A stretch of DNA of 64,000 nucleotides from contig OU696595.1 in NCBI GenBank assembly GCA_916048095.2, positions 521,001-585,000 of the forward strand, given 5' to 3'. The position numbers were made by a program, and so were the translations under genes. Below the pieces are notes generated by a model that made no database searches, had not been told where the DNA came from, and saw only the letters and a list, made by a program, of their open reading frames with translations. Positions 40,914 through 51,831 of the stretch are shown in pieces. Source of the DNA: Sacculina carcini. Its lineage: Eukaryota > Arthropoda > Thecostraca > Sacculinidae. Positions within the stretch are counted from its first letter, which is position 1; every line of letters starts with the position of its first letter.

Positions 40914-42050
40914 ATGGACAACGAGTCGTCTGACGGTGAATTTGTGAATGCTTTATCGAGCAGTTTTGCGGCCTCGAAAGATGTGAAATGTCAAATGATT
41001 GTGAACGGCTGTTCGGTAAGTTTTCAGATTGACACTGGGTCAAGCATTAACGTGCTTTCCGCCAAAGATGCCAAGAATATGACTCCGACGGCGACTGTAA
41101 TGAAGATATGGAACAACGGACGTGTCACTCCAATTGGTATCACGAGAACAAACGTTAGAAATCCGAGAGACAAAAAGAAATATTCGGTGGAGTTTGTGGT
41201 TTGTGCAGAAAATTTGACGCCGCTGCTTGGACTGAGGGCCGGTCAACAGATGAAGCTGATCAAAGTGCGAGAAGAAAACTGCGAAAGAGTGCACAAGATA
41301 TCGTTGGATGATTTTGCAGATGTTATGGACGGCCGAATGGGTGAGCTGAGTGGTACACATCACTTGAAACTCAAGCCTGAGGCGAGACCGACTGTCATGC
41401 CCGACAGAAGGGTACCAATTGCGGTCAGACCAAAACAGAAGGAGGATCCATACATCGGATTGTTGAACATGCGCAACACGCCGCACGGAGGCATGTACAA
41501 CAGTCTTGCTCAAAGGCTGATGGGGAGGATAACTCGCACACTGGTGCCAACGTACTCATCAGTTCTGAAGCCTGGCTATACGAATATTCAAGAAGATATT
41601 ATGCGTCGAGAAAAAGCGAAACAGAGGATGGCGAACCGATATTGCTACAGGAGAGAACTTCCTCGATTGGGGGGGGGAGAGTCCATATTTGTGCAGCCGA
41701 TTTCTGGCAAAGGCAGACGCTGGACACCAGCAAGAGTAACTGAGTCATCTGGTCCCCGCAGCTATCAGGTCGTGACACCAGATGGCAAGACGTTCCGTCG
41801 CAACAGATTCTTCATACGCCAAGACAAGAGCGCTGGACGAGGAGACGCTGCATCAGCTCTAGATGAGGTCCTAGCAAATCAGCCGACGTCTTCAAGGCCT
41901 GTGGAAGTAAACGTCCGAGTAGCTGAGGCTGTGGTCGCGACGGGCGACTCTGATCCGCCAGGGACCCAAGATCAGATGTCAACAACCGATCAGAGAACAC
42001 GTTCCGGTCACGTGGTGAAGAAGCCTCTTCGCTACACTCAAGACATTTAG
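40914..42050 (+). CDS. Fused protease / integrase C-terminal ORF (in-frame pol deletion)
   Basis: 378 open codons from ATG 40914, in the gag frame. The protease domain has VSFQIDTGSSINVLS and ends near LLGLRAGQQMKLIKV. The prefix to the RT domain follows (HHLKLKPEARPTVMPDRRVP), and within a few residues the reading jumps to the C-terminus of an integrase (DPYIGLLNMRNTPHGGM, SLAQRLMGRITRTLVP, then an SH3-like tail with RRWTPARVTESSGPRSYQVV). So about 2 kb of pol is missing and the frame is kept. The basic/Ser tail ends GHVVKKPLRYTQDI. It may be a non-autonomous passenger; the open frame may be chance. Confidence 0.75.
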   Translation: MDNESSDGEFVNALSSSFAASKDVKCQMIVNGCSVSFQIDTGSSINVLSAKDAKNMTPTATVMKIWNNGRVTPIGITRTNVRNPRDKKKYSVEFVVCAENLTPLLGLRAGQQMKLIKVREENCERVHKISLDDFADVMDGRMGELSGTHHLKLKPEARPTVMPDRRVPIAVRPKQKEDPYIGLLNMRNTPHGGMYNSLAQRLMGRITRTLVPTYSSVLKPGYTNIQEDIMRREKAKQRMANRYCYRRELPRLGGGESIFVQPISGKGRRWTPARVTESSGPRSYQVVTPDGKTFRRNRFFIRQDKSAGRGDAASALDEVLANQPTSSRPVEVNVRVAEAVVATGDSDPPGTQDQMSTTDQRTRSGHVVKKPLRYTQDI

Positions 42051-42202
42051 TGTACTGTTGTTTGTATTTGACATGCGAAGTGTTGTGTGCTGTTGTTTTC
42101 AAGTACGCCTTGTATCGTATGGGTGTGCTCGTACAATTTGTTTCATGTGGGGTCTTATTCTTGCTGTTGAATGTTTGAGTCCACTTCGTAAAGAAAGAGG
42201 GA

Positions 42203-42322
42203 TGTTACGTAATGTAATCTGGCATCCCTGGGGAGTCGAGGCAGAGCTAAGGTGAAGAATACACGTTGTGTTTGATATGAGTGTTCCAGAGAAGATTTGT
42301 TCATTATTGGACCCACGAAACA
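42203..42322 (+). repeat. 3' LTR, 120 bp
   Basis: Pairs with 39772-39892 and follows the purine tract. The target duplication GTTAT follows at 42323. Confidence 0.9.
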
Positions 42323-42327
42323 GTTAT

Positions 42328-42788
42328 ATATTGTACTGATTGTTATGTATCATGTATATCATTGGTGTGTATCATGCTGTATATTATTATTGTGTCATGT
42401 AGTGACGAATCAGTCATCTCGTTCACATCGTCTTGTGGAATCATGGTTTATTTTTCTCGCGAAGGGCTGCTGCAGTTTTTTTCAAATCGTATTGTGCGGT
42501 ATCTTGTGGTCGTGAAGGGAAATTGTGGGGTGCATTGATGTATTATGTTGTATTTATCACATATATCAGTTTGTATCATGTTTTTGTTTGTGTATCGTGT
42601 TTTTGTGTTTTTTGTCGTGCTGAACATACGACCCTAGTGTTGTGATCCGTGCAAACGGAACACGTCTTACCAAGTCCAATACGAGTCAAAGACTCAATGG
42701 ACATTTGTTGTCATTATTGTATTTTCTTGTTGCTTTTTTGTGTTATGTTATACGACAATATACTCAAATGAACTGAGCTGAACTGAAC
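42328..42788 (+). other. 3' UTR of the 39061 LINE remnant
   Basis: T-rich sequence without coding potential that continues the host LINE after the gypsy element. It ends with tandem TGAACTGAGCTGAACTGAAC at about 42767-42787, which looks like a LINE 3' tail, followed by (AC)n. Confidence 0.45.
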
Positions 42789-42818
42789 ACACACACACAC
42801 ACACACGCTATCTCTCTA

Positions 42819-42861
<43 letters not shown>

Positions 42862-42995
42862 CTCACACACACACACACTAGCTCAAACACACACACTAGC
42901 TCAAACACATACACTAGCTCTCTCTCACACACACACGCACACTAGCTCACACACACACACACACACACACACTAGCTCGCACACACACACACACA
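42789..42995. repeat. Composite (CA)n/CTAGCTC/CTCTCT microsatellite
   Basis: (CA)n is broken by ACTAGCTC about seven times and by TCTCTCTC runs. It shares the CACTAGCTCACAC word with arrays at 17330-17420 and 18077-18137. Confidence 0.9.
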
Positions 42996-43227
42996 CTCAA
43001 CATTATTGCAACATGTCGGTGATGCCTGCTATGTTGCTCAGGAATATGTGTATAAATATCATTGAACGCAATGAGCTCAAATCTATAATAATAAAGCTCA
43101 ACGTACATGTGTGACTGTGTTTGTGTGTCCAGAACGGCACACTGGTCTATATTGGTGTGTGTGTCTGTGTGTCGATATGACCAATGCCACCTAGACTACC
43201 ACTAGGTGTCTAGGCGGCGTTGCCCGT

Positions 43228-43485
43228 GCACACACACACACACTCACACATTGACATACACATACAGGCACACACACAACCATACACACTGACATACATG
43301 CACACACACACACTGACATACACATACAGAAAGACGTACACACACACACACTGACAAACACACTGACATACACATACAAACACATACACACACACACACA
43401 CACATACACTGACATACACATACAAGCACACGCACACACACTGACATACACATACAAGCACACGCACACACACTGACATACACAT
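43228..43485. repeat. CACTGACATACACATACA tandem array
   Basis: The word CTGACATACACATACA recurs at variable spacing, with the last two units 32 bp apart. Minus-strand [11 protein letters not shown]-type frames are artefacts of this array. Confidence 0.9.
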
Positions 43486-43489
43486 TTTC

Positions 43490-44145
43490 ACTATTCCTAA
43501 ATGATTGTTTCTATGCGTTTGTTTTTCACATCATGTCATTCAATTGAATAATTGCTCGAAACTTCCCAGCGAGAATACCACCGCATCATTTCTGCTAATT
43601 GCACTTGAGAAATATCGCAAGAGTGACACACATACACACACATCAGAATGGGATCGTAGAAACGTGTATACTTAACGCTTGCATTCTGCTGCATTATGTG
43701 TGTGATCGTCCATGTGTTTGTGGGCGTGTGTGCATTTGTGGGTGATTCTGTACGCGTAAATCATAGTAAAACCTATGTTGTTAGACTGTATAAGAACGCA
43801 CACACATACTAGCGACAATAACCGCACGAAGTGTGGAATAATTAAATACATATTCGAGCATGTGCCTATTCCAGAAGCCTTTTTTGGTGTATATGTGTAG
43901 CTTACCAATATTGTAATTGTAATTATCATTTATTTTTCTATTGATGTTTTTTCACCTTTCTACACACTGCGCCATTCAGTTGAGCGATTGCTAGAAACTT
44001 CCCTGTGGGATTGCCACCTCCTATTTTCTGCGAACGGCTCTTGCATAATTTTCAGCAGAAGAGCGATCGCGGATACATACACACACACATACAAACACAT
44101 ACGCACACATATAGTGTGTCATCACCGTCGTCGTCACGTGTTCGC
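43490..44145. other. Unassigned sequence
   Basis: No gene supported. Short (AC)n runs at about 43626-43645 and 44078-44110. Confidence 0.5.
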
Positions 44146-44229
44146 GTTACAATCCTGTGTTTGTGTGTACTCACCTATTTGTTTACCACAGGAGATGAGC
44201 TATGCTCGTGCTCCAACCCACCCTCCAAC

Positions 44230-45851
44230 CTATCTTCCTTGAAATTCCCAGTATTTCACACTACCCAGTCTTTCTTTAAATGCTCCTACGCTATTAGCTC
44301 CTAAAATATTCTCCCCTAACTGATTCCAGACATTAACACACCTATATGGGGAACTATACTTCTTAACATCTCTCAAACATCTAGTCCTTTTAAGTTTTTT
44401 CCCATGACCCCTCTTGCCTGAATTATCCCAAACTATACAATCATCCCTATCTAACTTTTGCATACCTATTCTATGTCTAAAAATATTAATCAAGTCGCCC
44501 CTTAGCCTACGTTGTTCTGAAGATGGTAAACAAAGCACTTTTAGTCTTTCCTCATACGACAAACTACACATACTACCAATCATTTTAGTCGCTGTCCTCT
44601 GAATTTTTTCCAATTTACGCTTGTTCTTTATCTTATGAGGGGACCACACCACCGACGCATACTCTAGCTGGGGCCTAATGATATTACACATTAACTTTTT
44701 TAGCATATCCTCATCTAGGTATTTGAAAGCCCTTCTAATATTCCTTACCGTTCTATAAGCTAGTGCTGTTATTTTCCCAATATGTTTATCCGAGGCCAAA
44801 TTTTTGTGGACAATTATTCCTAAGTCTTTTTCATCCTTAACTTTCCGTAAATTAGGTTTCCCTAACTTATAATTGATGGAAGGCCTTTCTGCACTTTCAC
44901 CTATCTCCATAACATGACACTTATTCGCATTAAACTGCATCCCCCATGTCCCGCTCTATTTCTCTATTATATCCAAATCCTGCTGTAACTCCTTACAACA
45001 TTTTTCACCTGTGATGACCTTCATGAGCTTGGCATCACCAGCAAACAAGCTCATGTAGCTGCTGATCCCCCTAGACATATCACCTATGTATACCAAGAAC
45101 ATTATTGGTCCCAACGCCGATCCCTAGGGCACCCCACTCGTTACTGAACCCCACTCAGACACTTCCCCTCTGACCACCGTCCGCATCCTCTTATCAGACA
45201 AATAATCCCTAACCTATTCCAACAATCTACCCTGTATACCTCCTGAATTTTCCAGCTGCCATAGCAATCGTTTATGTGGCACCGTATCAAAAGACTTTTT
45301 ATATCTAATTACACGCAATCCACCCACCCTTTTCTCTCCTGTACCACATCTATCACCCTCGTATAAAAACTAAGCAGGTTAGTGACACACGACGTTCCTT
45401 GTCTAAAACCATACTGACTATCACTAAGCATGTTGTTTTCTTCAAGGAACTCAACTCACCTATCCTTAATAACACCTTCCCCGAGCTTGCACAGGACACT
45501 CGATTTAGATACGGGCCTATAGTTTAGTGGCTCCTCGCTGTCTCCTGCCTTATAAATCGGTATACCATTCGCTGTTTTCCACTGTGCTGGTACTTTTCCC
45601 TCTATGAAACTACTCTGGATTATATCGTGCACCGGTACGACCAATTCTTCTCTACAATCCTTCAAAATACCTGCTACCACCTGCTACCTGCTGAACCACC
45701 ATCTAATACCTGCTATACCACCCGGACCAATGGCTTTCATACTCTCCAATCTATTTAGCCTATGAAAAACCTCTTCTAATTCAATCTCTACATGTGATAA
45801 ACCTTCAGTTTTTTCCGTTGCATCGAATTGTTCAGAATCAAAATCATGTTC
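44230..45851 (-). pseudogene. LINE ORF2 reverse transcriptase, C-terminal part
   Basis: Read leftwards: LEEVFHRLNRLESMKAIGPG, EGKVPAQWKTANGIPIYKAG, LNYRPVSKSSVLCKLGE, SQYGFRQGTSCVTNLLSFY, a damaged palm, then the catalytic box reading LFAGDAKLMKV near 45040 (first Asp of xxDD replaced by Gly), NANKCHVMEIGES, KDLGIIVHKNLASDKHI, IRPQLEYASVVWSPHK, EKIQRTATKMIGSM and CVNVWNQLGENILG. The last 236 codons (44940-44230) are open. Stops near 44950 and 45430, plus the lost catalytic residue, mean the enzyme is dead. Confidence 0.75.
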
Positions 45852-45856
45852 ATCCG

Positions 45857-46050
45857 TGTAGTGACGTCAAACTCGAAGCACAACATTCATAATCAAGTAT
45901 TATTGTTCAATGCAATACCATAGATACACAAAAACTCAACAGACAATACACGACCAATCCCCGCACAAGAGTAACACGCGGCCACCAGTCACACCCCAGA
46001 AGTCCTAATCCTGCGCGCGTGTGACAATACTATATAAACAATACGCTACA
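45857..46050 (-). repeat. 3' LTR of the Mag-like element
   Basis: 194 bp, TG...CA ends. It contains a perfect TGACGTCA palindrome at 45862-45869 and ACTATATAAAC near its other end (about 46028), which in element orientation lies close to the LTR start. Confidence 0.92.
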
Positions 46051-46072
46051 TCTCCCCGCACTTTAAGAACAT

Positions 46073-49000
46073 CTATTCGGTTAAGCGAGAAGGTAACCAT
46101 CGCCTGCGACCTCTGGAGGAGGACGGTAGTTCTCGTCGAGACCTTCCGTCATCCGGGGGCTTGACTTGAGCGTGACTCGATGTCGCCCCTGTCTGCGTTG
46201 CGCCTGCGAGCTTAACCTGATCGCCTTCAACCGGTCTCTCGAGCCCGGGTGCTGATGCCGATTCCTGCTCAGCAATTGCGTCCTCCGTTGACGCATCACC
46301 TTCAGCCGGTCTCTCGAGGCTCCGTGACGGCGCCGTGTCTCGTTCTGTCACAGCGTCTTCTGTTGGCGACTGAGGAAGCCAACAGTCCGTTTCGTCCTCC
46401 AATAATGGTGAACCGGTTCGGTGAACAGCTGCATTTTTGGCGAGATGGGCCGCATTCCGCACAGACCCGTCTTCCAGGCGGTACGCCGATCCTCTCATCG
46501 CCGTTATACGCAACGGACCCTTGAAACGACGTCCCGATTTACCGACGTGGCCTTGCACCCGAGCAAACACCGAGTCTCCCGGGGCGAACGTCGGAATCTT
46601 CGTGGCGTTACGGCGATCATAGTTCCGCTTGTTGCGTGACTGCTGCTTGCGGACCCGCTGCTCGATAGATGAATCCACGCACTTGTTAAAAACCGGTAAA
46701 ATCAGCTTCATGCCTCGGCCGTGCAATATCGCCGATGGAGACGCTCCGGTAGTGCAGTGTGGCGTGGCTCTGTACTCGGTCAACAGCGCCCGCATACGCT
46801 CTTGGAACTTTGATTTACCTAGACACTGTTGAACCCATGCTTTGAATGTCCTGTTAAATCGTTCGACGATCGAGTTACCCCGTGGCCAGTAGACCGCCGA
46901 TCGCCGATGTTTGATGTCCCGTTGATTGAGATAGCGCTCAAACGCCTCACTGACGAATTATCGCCCATTGTCGGTGACCAACTCGTCCGGGAAGCCCTCG
47001 CGACTCCAGATCACATCCAGGAAGCTCATGATGTGATCACTGTCAATGGTGCTGGTAAAGCCTACTTCGACCCACTTCGAGAGATAATCAACTAGAGTTA
47101 TAGCGTAGCGGGCTTCTGGCGGCGCCGAGTCGATAGGGCCCACGATATCAACTGCCAGCTTCTGCCACGGGTGGTGCGGAAGCGGAGCAGACTGCATAGG
47201 AGCTGGTCGAGTTGCAGACGACAGCAACTTGTCGCTACCTTGACAATACGCGCACTCGGACACCATTCGCTGAACATCCTCGTCCATTCCGGGCCACCAG
47301 GCCACACTGCGCAGGAACTGTTTAGTTCTTGCCACGCCATCGTGTGCGGTGTGGGCACGACTGAGGTAGTCGGACCGCAGCTTGCTCGGAACAATTATCT
47401 GACAGTCGCCACGAATGACCAGGTCTCCTGCTACTGATAATTCATCCCTCATCTTGAAAAACGGGCGTAGAGCTGAATCGACGGCTTCTCCCGTGCGAGG
47501 AAAACCATCACCGATAGCCTTTCTTAGAGCCGACAGCTGAGGGTCGTCGCGGGATGTGGAACAAAGATGCTCTCGCAACAGCGCCGGCTGCTCCTCCATC
47601 AGTATACCGACCACTTCCTCATCTTCTTTGTCGTCACATTGCAAATCATTTTCTTGTGCGACTGGCAGACGAGAAAGTGCATCTGCAGCTTTGATCTCCT
47701 CCCCCGGGACGTAGTCAACGTGATATGAATATGGGATCAGCCTCGCCTGCCATCTGGTTACCCTTGCTCCTGCACGGCCACTGAATTTCTCGGAAAGAAT
47801 TGTTCTCAATGCCGAATGATCTGTACGCAGCACAAACTTCCGTCCCCACAGAAACAATCTCCACTTTTCTATGGCGTTGACGACAGCTAGCGCCTCTCGT
47901 TCTGTGACGGAGTACTTGCTCTCGGCAACTGAGAACCTCCTACTCCATAAGGCGATCACCTTTTCGTCTCCCGCCGCGGAAAGATGAGAGAGGACAGCTC
48001 CAGCACCAGACTCACTTGCGTCGGTTGTCACGATTGTGCGCAAGTTGGGTTCAAACCGGTGCAATGGTTTAGCTTTAACTATTCTCTGTTGCAGCGACCG
48101 AAACTCTTTTGTGTGCGTTGTAGTCCACTGGAATGTCGCGTCTTTGCGTAGCAAAGCCGCCAGCTTGCTTGTTTGATTGGCAAAATTCTCCACGAACTGA
48201 CTGAGCCAGCTACACAATCCCAAAAAACTTCGGAGTTCTTTGGCCGAGGATGGTAGTGGAGCGTTCCGGACAGCCGCTAGGTGATTGTCTGTGGCAGCGA
48301 CAGTGTCTCCTGTGAACCGGAAACCACAGAAAGTGACAGTCTTCTCCGCTATGTTCGACTTTTGCAAATTCAGCGTAACGTTAGCGTTTTGCAGTCGCTT
48401 GATGACGATTTGTAGACGACTATCATGTTGTTGTTGCGTATGGCCTGATATCACTATATCATCCATATAATGGCAGCAACCGTCCACTCCGGCCAGTAGG
48501 TGGTCAAGGAGTCGTTGTAAGGCTGCGCCCGCTGAGGCCAACCCAAATGGTACTCTTCGGAACTGGAACAGACCTTCATGTGTCAAGAAGGCTGTTACTG
48601 GGCGAGAATCGGGGTGCAACTCCATCTGGTGGTATGCATGCTGTAGATCCAGTTTTGTGCGAATGCTACCGGCCAACTGCGTTTGCAACTCTTGGAGCGT
48701 TGGTATCGGATGCACCTCGTTTATGAGCTGACTATTCGGCCCTCTCAAATCAACACAGAGGCGGATGTTACCATTGGATTTGCGCGCTACTACTACTGGA
48801 CTGATCCACAGTGAAGATTCCACTCTCTCGATCACGCCGGTGTCACACAGCCGCTGAAGTTCCTTGGTAACTTCGCTTCTTATAGCAAGCGGAAGCCGTC
48901 TGAGAGGTTGACGCGTCGGTACCGCGTCGGGTTTCAACCTTATCTGGTGTTGGTAGCCTTTAATGGCGGGTAGATGCTGCACCGCTGACGCGTCCCGCGA

Positions 49001-50248
49001 CGGCGTATGTGACCCGTGGTTATTGCACGTTCCCGTCTCAGCATGACCAACTGTTGCAATTTCACCGGTTTCCGGGTGCAATGTGTGACCCAAATCTGCC
49101 AATGCGTCCAGTCCGAGCAAGCCTTCAGATGACTTGGTATATATCACGTAAAAGTAGACGGGCGACATGTGCTCGCCGACTGACACCTCGGTTTTGAGAG
49201 TGCCGACGACCTTAAGTGGTTGTTGACCGACTCCAAATAGTTGCCTTGTTGTGTGCACAACAGCTGCGCCCGGAAACATCTGACGAGCGAGTGGGAGACT
49301 AAGCACCGAGACGCTCGCTCCGGTGTCGACCTGAAGTTGCATGTTGACTGGTCCGCGGTCGTTCACCTGTACCCTTGCGTCACACATGAAACGCTTGTGT
49401 CCTTGAGAACCGCACGAAAGTATGGTGATACCTTGTATCCTTTTATGGCGTCTCGAATGCTGTCTCGAGCCAGCACGACATACACTTGCCCAGTGTCCGA
49501 GTTTACCACACGCGTGACACTTGGCGTTTCTAGCCGGACACATTTCTATTCTTGGCAACCCGTGTGTCTTGCCACAGTATCCACAGTGTTGGGAAAACTG
49601 AGATGTTCTACCCCGAGGCTCTTGGGCGTTTCTCTCTTTTTCTGTCTTCATCGGCCTCACTGCTGCTAGTGTGCCAGCTGGCTCACCCGATTGTCCCTCT
49701 TTCAGGACGTTGGCCTGTTGTTTCGATGATTAAAATGCGGCTGCCGTGGTTAGCAATTTGTCCAAAGTGAGATTCGGGTCTTGGAGAAACCGTTCTTGCA
49801 GTGCTGGATGAACCGAGTGCTCTACGACGTGGTCCCGAATCAGCTCCTCGGTGAGGTCGCCGTAACGACATGTGGCCGCCAGACCACGCAGTGCATTGAC
49901 AAATGTGACTGTGGACTCTCCTGGCTGTTGTCGTCTGCGTTTGAATACGAACCGTTCGTATATGACATTGGTCTGAGGTACGTAATGTTCCTCGAGTATT
50001 TGAAGTGTGTGTTGAAATTCAGACTGCCCCTCGACCTTGACCTTCGCCGGCAGGGATCTGAAGGTTCGTCGGCCCTCTGCACCGATGCAGGTGATCAACA
50101 GCGCTGTTTTCCTTTCGTCAGGATAAGCGTCGCCGCCGATGGCAGTGAGATATGCCTGAAAGGTGTACTTCCACTCGGACCATGGCACTGCGGATGTACC
50201 GGGCTGCGCATGAAAAACTTGTGGTGCAGGAATTCCCTCAATATTCAT
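46073..50248 (-). pseudogene. gag-pol of the Mag-like element, two in-frame ochre stops
   Basis: 1392 codons in one frame from ATG 50248. Gag: FHAQPGTSAVPWSEWKYTF, PQTNVIYERFVFKRRRQQPG; TAA at 49730-49732; zinc knuckles CGYCGKTHGLPRIEMC and CHACGKLGHWASVC. Protease: LQVDTGASVSVLS. RT: SNGNIRLCVDLRGPNS, TKLDLQHAYHQMELHP, VPFGLASAGAALQRLL, catalytic YMDD (about 48458-48469), FLGLCSWLSQFV. RNase H: TTDASESGAGAVL, LRTDHSAL. Integrase: H..H/C..C in HTAHDG...CAYCQ, WQKLAVDIVGPID, then TAA at 46958-46960 two codons after VTDNG, and the rest to 46073 open, with the catalytic Glu region about 46865. Both stops are TAA and each is one transition from a sense codon. With near-identical LTRs this is a very recently dead, or possibly readthrough-dependent, element. 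Confidence 0.88.
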
Positions 50249-50349
50249 CGTACCCGTACAGAAAATCAGAATACACAACAATAAACCACCAACACACCGA
50301 AGCTCAGACGTGCAGACCAAAATTGTTCGCAATTTACCTCGTCGCTATA

Positions 50350-50543
50350 TGTAGTGACGTCAAACTCGAAGCACAACATTCATAATCAAGTATTATTGTT
50401 CAATGCAATACCATAGATACACAAAAACCCAACAGACAATACACGACCAATCCCCGCACAAGAGTAACACGCGGCCACCAGTCACACCCCAGAAGTCCTA
50501 ATCCTGCGCGCGTGTGACAATACTATATAAACAATACGCTACA
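50350..50543 (-). repeat. 5' LTR of the Mag-like element
   Basis: Matches 45857-46050 except for one base. TGACGTCA at 50355-50362. After the LTR on the minus strand the sequence reads TATAGCGACGAGGTAAATT; a TGG-type primer site is not present at the junction. Confidence 0.92.
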
Positions 50544-50548
50544 ATCCG

Positions 50549-51788
50549 CAAATACACCAAGAAATTTTATCTTCATAATTTCGCAAATACGTTTTGGATC
50601 TTCAATAGTTGTCCCATTTTCTTTCATTCAATCAATCCCCACTTTACACCTGACCTTTTCATTTACAAATTTATGAAACAATTTAGGCTCGTTTTTACAC
50701 TTATTGACAATATGTTTTTCATAGTCCCTCTCTTCTTGCCTCCTGATCATCACGAAAGCATTCCTTGCCTGGCGAAACTTTATTTCGTTTTTTCTGTTAT
50801 TCGCTTCCTTAGCCTATTCCAAGCCTTCTCCTTGGTCAATCTAGCCTGCTCGCACTTTCTGTTGAACCATTTTTTCTTCCCTCTACTAACTTATTTGTAT
50901 TTTGGCACATACATAGTCACCGCTCTTTCATAAATTTCAAGGAACACGTCGTATTTCTCTTGCACACATTTTGCTCCCAGAAGCTCATCCCAGCCGACTT
51001 CTGAAAAAAACTTTCTCAGTTGCACAATATCGGCTTTCCCATAGTTGAAATTCTTATTAACGTTCATCCCATTCACAACACACCTTTGCCACTCACCATT
51101 CAACTTGAGTTCTATTAAAATGTGGTCACTTTCCCCAAGTGGGCATCCACACTGAATGTCTCTTATCGCATCTATGCCCTTAGAAAAAACCAAATCAATC
51201 CTTGACGGTTCATTTGTCCCCCTAAACCTCGTGTTTCCACTACTCCACGTAGTGAGTAAGTGTTCCATAGTCAGTTCCAACAAAATGAATCCCGACGATG
51301 TACTGCCCCCCTTGCCTGCCAGTGTTCCCAGTCCACTTCCTTACAATTAAAATCTCCCATTAGTATCAGCTCACCATTCCATTTTAACATTGTGTACAAA
51401 AAATATCTTGTTTCCTCTAACATTTCTTTGTACTCTTCTTGTCTCAATGACCCTGTACGTGGCGGTACATATGCAACTGCTACATTTGTTGTTTTTTTCC
51501 TCCCACATCTAATCCGATGCAAAGAACATCTGCCTTACCCTCAATGCTCCACACGAATTTCAAGTTTATATCCTTCCTTAACAAAATCATTAACCCTCCG
51601 CCGTGTTTGCCCACCCTGTCTCTCCTAAAATGCCTATATCCCCCCTGTTCAAGGTGCATGATTTCAACGTCTGAATCCAGTTTCATTTTTACCAAGCCCA
51701 TCACATCTGGATTTTTACTTCTCAAATTATCCCCTAATTCTAGCTCGCATGATAAAAGACCATCGAAATTTGTGTAGCTAACTCTCAA
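50549..51788 (-). pseudogene. LINE ORF2 endonuclease and RT start
   Basis: Endonuclease blocks: VSYTNFDGLLSCELEL, KNPDVMGLVKMKLDSDV (the E of the usual 'ET.L' replaced), KHGGGLMILLRKDI, VAVAYVPPRTGSL, GELILMGDFNCKEVDWE, RGTNEPSRIDLVFSK and GESDHILIEL (catalytic SDH retained). The connector to RT contains KKKWFNRKCEQARLTKEKAW and KENGTTIEDPKRICEIMKI. Frames shift near 51500 and 51275. It stops at target ATCCG (50544-50548), where the LTR element intervenes. Confidence 0.7.
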
Positions 51789-51831
51789 ATCTGCAAACTT
51801 ATCCTACTTTCGATCTCCCTTTTCAGATCCT

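Larger units (their letters stand above)
39772..42322 (+). mobile_element. Internally deleted Ty3/gypsy element, 2551 bp, with TSD
   Basis: Short LTRs (39772-39892 and 42203-42322, TGTTA...AACA) are flanked by the 5-bp duplication GTTAT (39767-39771, 42323-42327). A TGG starts directly after the 5' LTR (39893, TGGTTGCAGCG), a plausible tRNA primer site. The purine tract AAAGAAAGAGGGA (42190-42202) precedes the 3' LTR. Inside are gag and a fused protease/integrase-C-terminus frame; RT, RNase H and most of the integrase are absent. The LTRs differ at roughly ten positions, so it is older than the elements at 3670 and 45857. Confidence 0.9.
45857..50543 (-). mobile_element. Young Mag-like Ty3/gypsy LTR retrotransposon, 4687 bp
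   Basis: 194-bp LTRs (45857-46050, 50350-50543) differ at one position that I can see (near 45934 / 50427). The 5-bp duplication ATCCG is at 45852-45856 and 50544-50548. The purine stretch AAAGTGCGGGGA precedes the 3' LTR on the minus strand (about 46053-46064). It has a single long gag-pol frame with two internal ochre codons. The protease-RT-RNase H-integrase order and an RT with YMDD fit the Mag-type lineage of Ty3/gypsy. It is inserted in, and on the same strand as, the CR1-like LINE. Confidence 0.93.

Noticed and set aside
46958-49732. Alternative genetic code reading TAA as an amino acid
   Set aside because: Other elements and the Gly-rich gene use TAA/TAG/TGA as normal stops; two point lesions in one element are simpler.
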